Source of the DNA: Mayamaea pseudoterrestris
Taxonomy: Eukaryota; Bacillariophyta; Bacillariophyceae; Sellaphorales; Sellaphoraceae
Assembly: GCA_027923505.1 (NCBI GenBank)
Contig: BROI01000008.1
Span: 186,001 to 250,000, forward strand
Length of the DNA: 64,000 bases
Direction of reading: 5' to 3'
A program made the position numbers and the translations under genes. The notes under the pieces are model-generated. The model was given only the letters and a program-made list of their open reading frames with translations. It was not told the origin of the DNA and ran no database searches. Shown one piece after another: positions 62,680 to 64,000 of this stretch. Each line of letters opens with the position of its first letter. Within the stretch, counting starts at the first letter, position 1.

Positions 62680-64000
62680 ATGGCACGAACGAGTCGCAAC
62701 CCCGTGGCAAGCAGCATGGACGCGCTCGACAATATCGATCTTGATGACATGTTTGCCGATGAGGGAGACGCTCTTTTCGATGGCCTAGACATTGATCTCG
62801 GCAATATGGACGATATTACCGGAGCTGCGAGTGTCAACGATGACAACGACCTACCGATGACAGCGCCACTGCACGAGCAACAAACTCCGTCACAGGATGA
62901 CAATACTCGCCGACGCATAAACAAGCGAAAAATAAAGTCTCCTTCATGTTTTGACGATGACGAGGAAGAACTTAATGGCTCTATCAAGAAGAAAACGCCC
63001 AAGAAGCGCCAGACAAAGGCAGCTAATTCTTCAAAAAAGGGAAAAGCCAATGGTCCTACCGCCGCAGTTCAAACAGCTGTCGCCCCTCCTATCATCATTC
63101 CTGACCCGATTTCTGTAAAAAGCAAGAAGACAAAGTCTACTATGTCAACGACCTTGCCGCATCCGTCGCAGAGGGGCATTGTTGCTGCTGCCGGACAATT
63201 CGGTGGTAGAAACAAACGAGGATCGTATGTACTTCCAAAAGCAGCTCCTGTCACGCAGAAAATGAAGCCAATAGCAGGCCCTCCGACGCTAGCTAGAGCC
63301 TCTTCAATGGAAGGAGTAATTAAGATCCAGCCGCAGCACCCATTGTCTCGGGCTGACATTATGGCGCGGATATACGCGACGCATCCTGGTTTGCAACAAG
63401 GCAATTTCTGCGGATTACTCCCGAGCAACACTATCTTTTATCCATTCATGCCTACACTTCCAAACGAACCCTCGCTTAAACAACGCAAGCTCTTTCCCGT
63501 AATTGACCGCATCCACACATCGTTTTTGGCGTCTGTTGGAAGCTCATCCGTTTCTGCAGTTGACAAAACGACATCACCAACATCTAGTGATACGCATCAA
63601 ATACATCCTATCGTCGCCTTGATGCAAGATTGCTACAAGGATGAAAAAACACCTGCTATGGGCGCCGATTCAATAGAGGTCAATCAGCAGTCGGAAAGAG
63701 CAACCGTGCTCGTTGCGGCGGCGAACGAAACTAGACGGACTGTGTCGCTTTTCGACAAGCATCAGCTTGCAGGTGATCTCATGGCAGTTTGCTCATTGCT
63801 TAAGCGTCAGCATGATTTTTTAAGGCAAAACAAGTCAAATATGGAGCAGTGGTGCAAGAGTCATTTTACCGAGGAAGACTATGCGTGCGTCTTTTTGCCA
63901 ATAAAGCCAAAGATCAAGCGAAAAGCTGGTGACATGACAGGTGGCAGCGTATTGGCGTCCTTTACCAAGAACCAGATTAAGGTCAAGATAATATGCAGCA
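62680..64000 (+). CDS. unrecognised nuclear-type protein, cut by window end
   Basis: From the ATG at 62680 the frame stays open to the last base (440 codons), so the gene is partial. I do not recognise a family. The N-terminus is acidic with repeated D/L pattern (SMDALDNIDLDDMFADEGDA, then LFDGLDIDLGNMDD), like an acidic activation region. A basic stretch (IKKKTPKKRQTKAA) is a strong nuclear localisation candidate. A central part (QQGNFCGLLPSNTIFYPFMP) and a region with LFDKHQLAGDLMAVCSLLKR and HDFLRQNKSNMEQWCKSHF appear structured. A transcription or chromatin role is a guess from composition. A TTTGTCTAG acceptor-like site at about 62640 may end a 5' intron. Confidence 0.7.
   Translation, partial: MARTSRNPVASSMDALDNIDLDDMFADEGDALFDGLDIDLGNMDDITGAASVNDDNDLPMTAPLHEQQTPSQDDNTRRRINKRKIKSPSCFDDDEEELNGSIKKKTPKKRQTKAANSSKKGKANGPTAAVQTAVAPPIIIPDPISVKSKKTKSTMSTTLPHPSQRGIVAAAGQFGGRNKRGSYVLPKAAPVTQKMKPIAGPPTLARASSMEGVIKIQPQHPLSRADIMARIYATHPGLQQGNFCGLLPSNTIFYPFMPTLPNEPSLKQRKLFPVIDRIHTSFLASVGSSSVSAVDKTTSPTSSDTHQIHPIVALMQDCYKDEKTPAMGADSIEVNQQSERATVLVAAANETRRTVSLFDKHQLAGDLMAVCSLLKRQHDFLRQNKSNMEQWCKSHFTEEDYACVFLPIKPKIKRKAGDMTGGSVLASFTKNQIKVKIICS

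Noticed and set aside
1-64000. Transposons, retroelements, viral copies, CRISPR arrays, rRNA
   Set aside because: No reverse transcriptase, integrase, transposase, capsid or long terminal repeat signal and no regularly spaced repeats were seen.

Overview
The window looks like nuclear DNA of a diatom or closely related photosynthetic stramenopile. Evidence: compact genes on both strands; short GT-AG introns of about 67-133 bp; moderate base composition; several proteins with a two-part leader for a secondary (four-membrane) plastid, in which a signal peptide ends in an A/G-F motif followed by a transit peptide and sometimes a thylakoid signal; stramenopile-type families (bZIP-PAS, a kinase with HDD and DFN motifs, an OHCU-HIUase fusion). 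I cannot name the species. No rRNA, convincing tRNA, CRISPR array, retroelement or viral copy is seen.

Layout. 0-6 kb: two thylakoid lumen proteins (pentapeptide, PsbQ-like), ORC5 and TRM11. 6-14.6 kb: a head-to-head pair of related signal-peptide/one-TM proteins of unknown function, a degenerate alpha/beta-hydrolase and a FAIM-like/UIM/Q-rich protein. 14.7-19.5 kb: SpoU methyltransferase, POLD2 and LTV1, all minus. 19.8-29 kb: an MCTP-like C2/TM protein and TRAPPC11. 29-36.4 kb: a three-KH RNA-binding protein, a membrane-anchored divergent kinase, bifunctional allantoin synthase and a lumenal FKBP. 36.5-42.8 kb: RRN3, a C2/U-box protein, DHFR and a TOM22-like protein. 43-52 kb: bZIP-PAS regulator, a duplicated palindrome-bearing intergenic repeat, SERINC and a PI4K-gamma-like gene with one in-frame TAG in its ubiquitin-like domain. 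52-64 kb: Nudix, GH35 beta-galactosidase, plastid GrpE, SDR, EMC6, FCF1, AAR2, a RING protein and the start of an unrecognised nuclear protein cut by the window end.

The genes are mostly housekeeping: replication (ORC5, POLD2), ribosome and RNA biogenesis (LTV1, RRN3, FCF1, TRM11, SpoU, AAR2, KH), membrane traffic and biogenesis (TRAPPC11, EMC6, TOM22, SERINC, C2/TM) and plastid maintenance. Many are divergent pairs sharing 150-350 bp promoters. The most unusual signals are the UBL stop codon (with a near-leaky context), the divergent membrane-protein pair with a stop-free hydrophobic intron, the excess of the palindrome TACCGGTA, and the duplicated repeat at 46.4-46.75 kb. Exon boundaries were worked out by eye from splice motifs, phase and family conservation.
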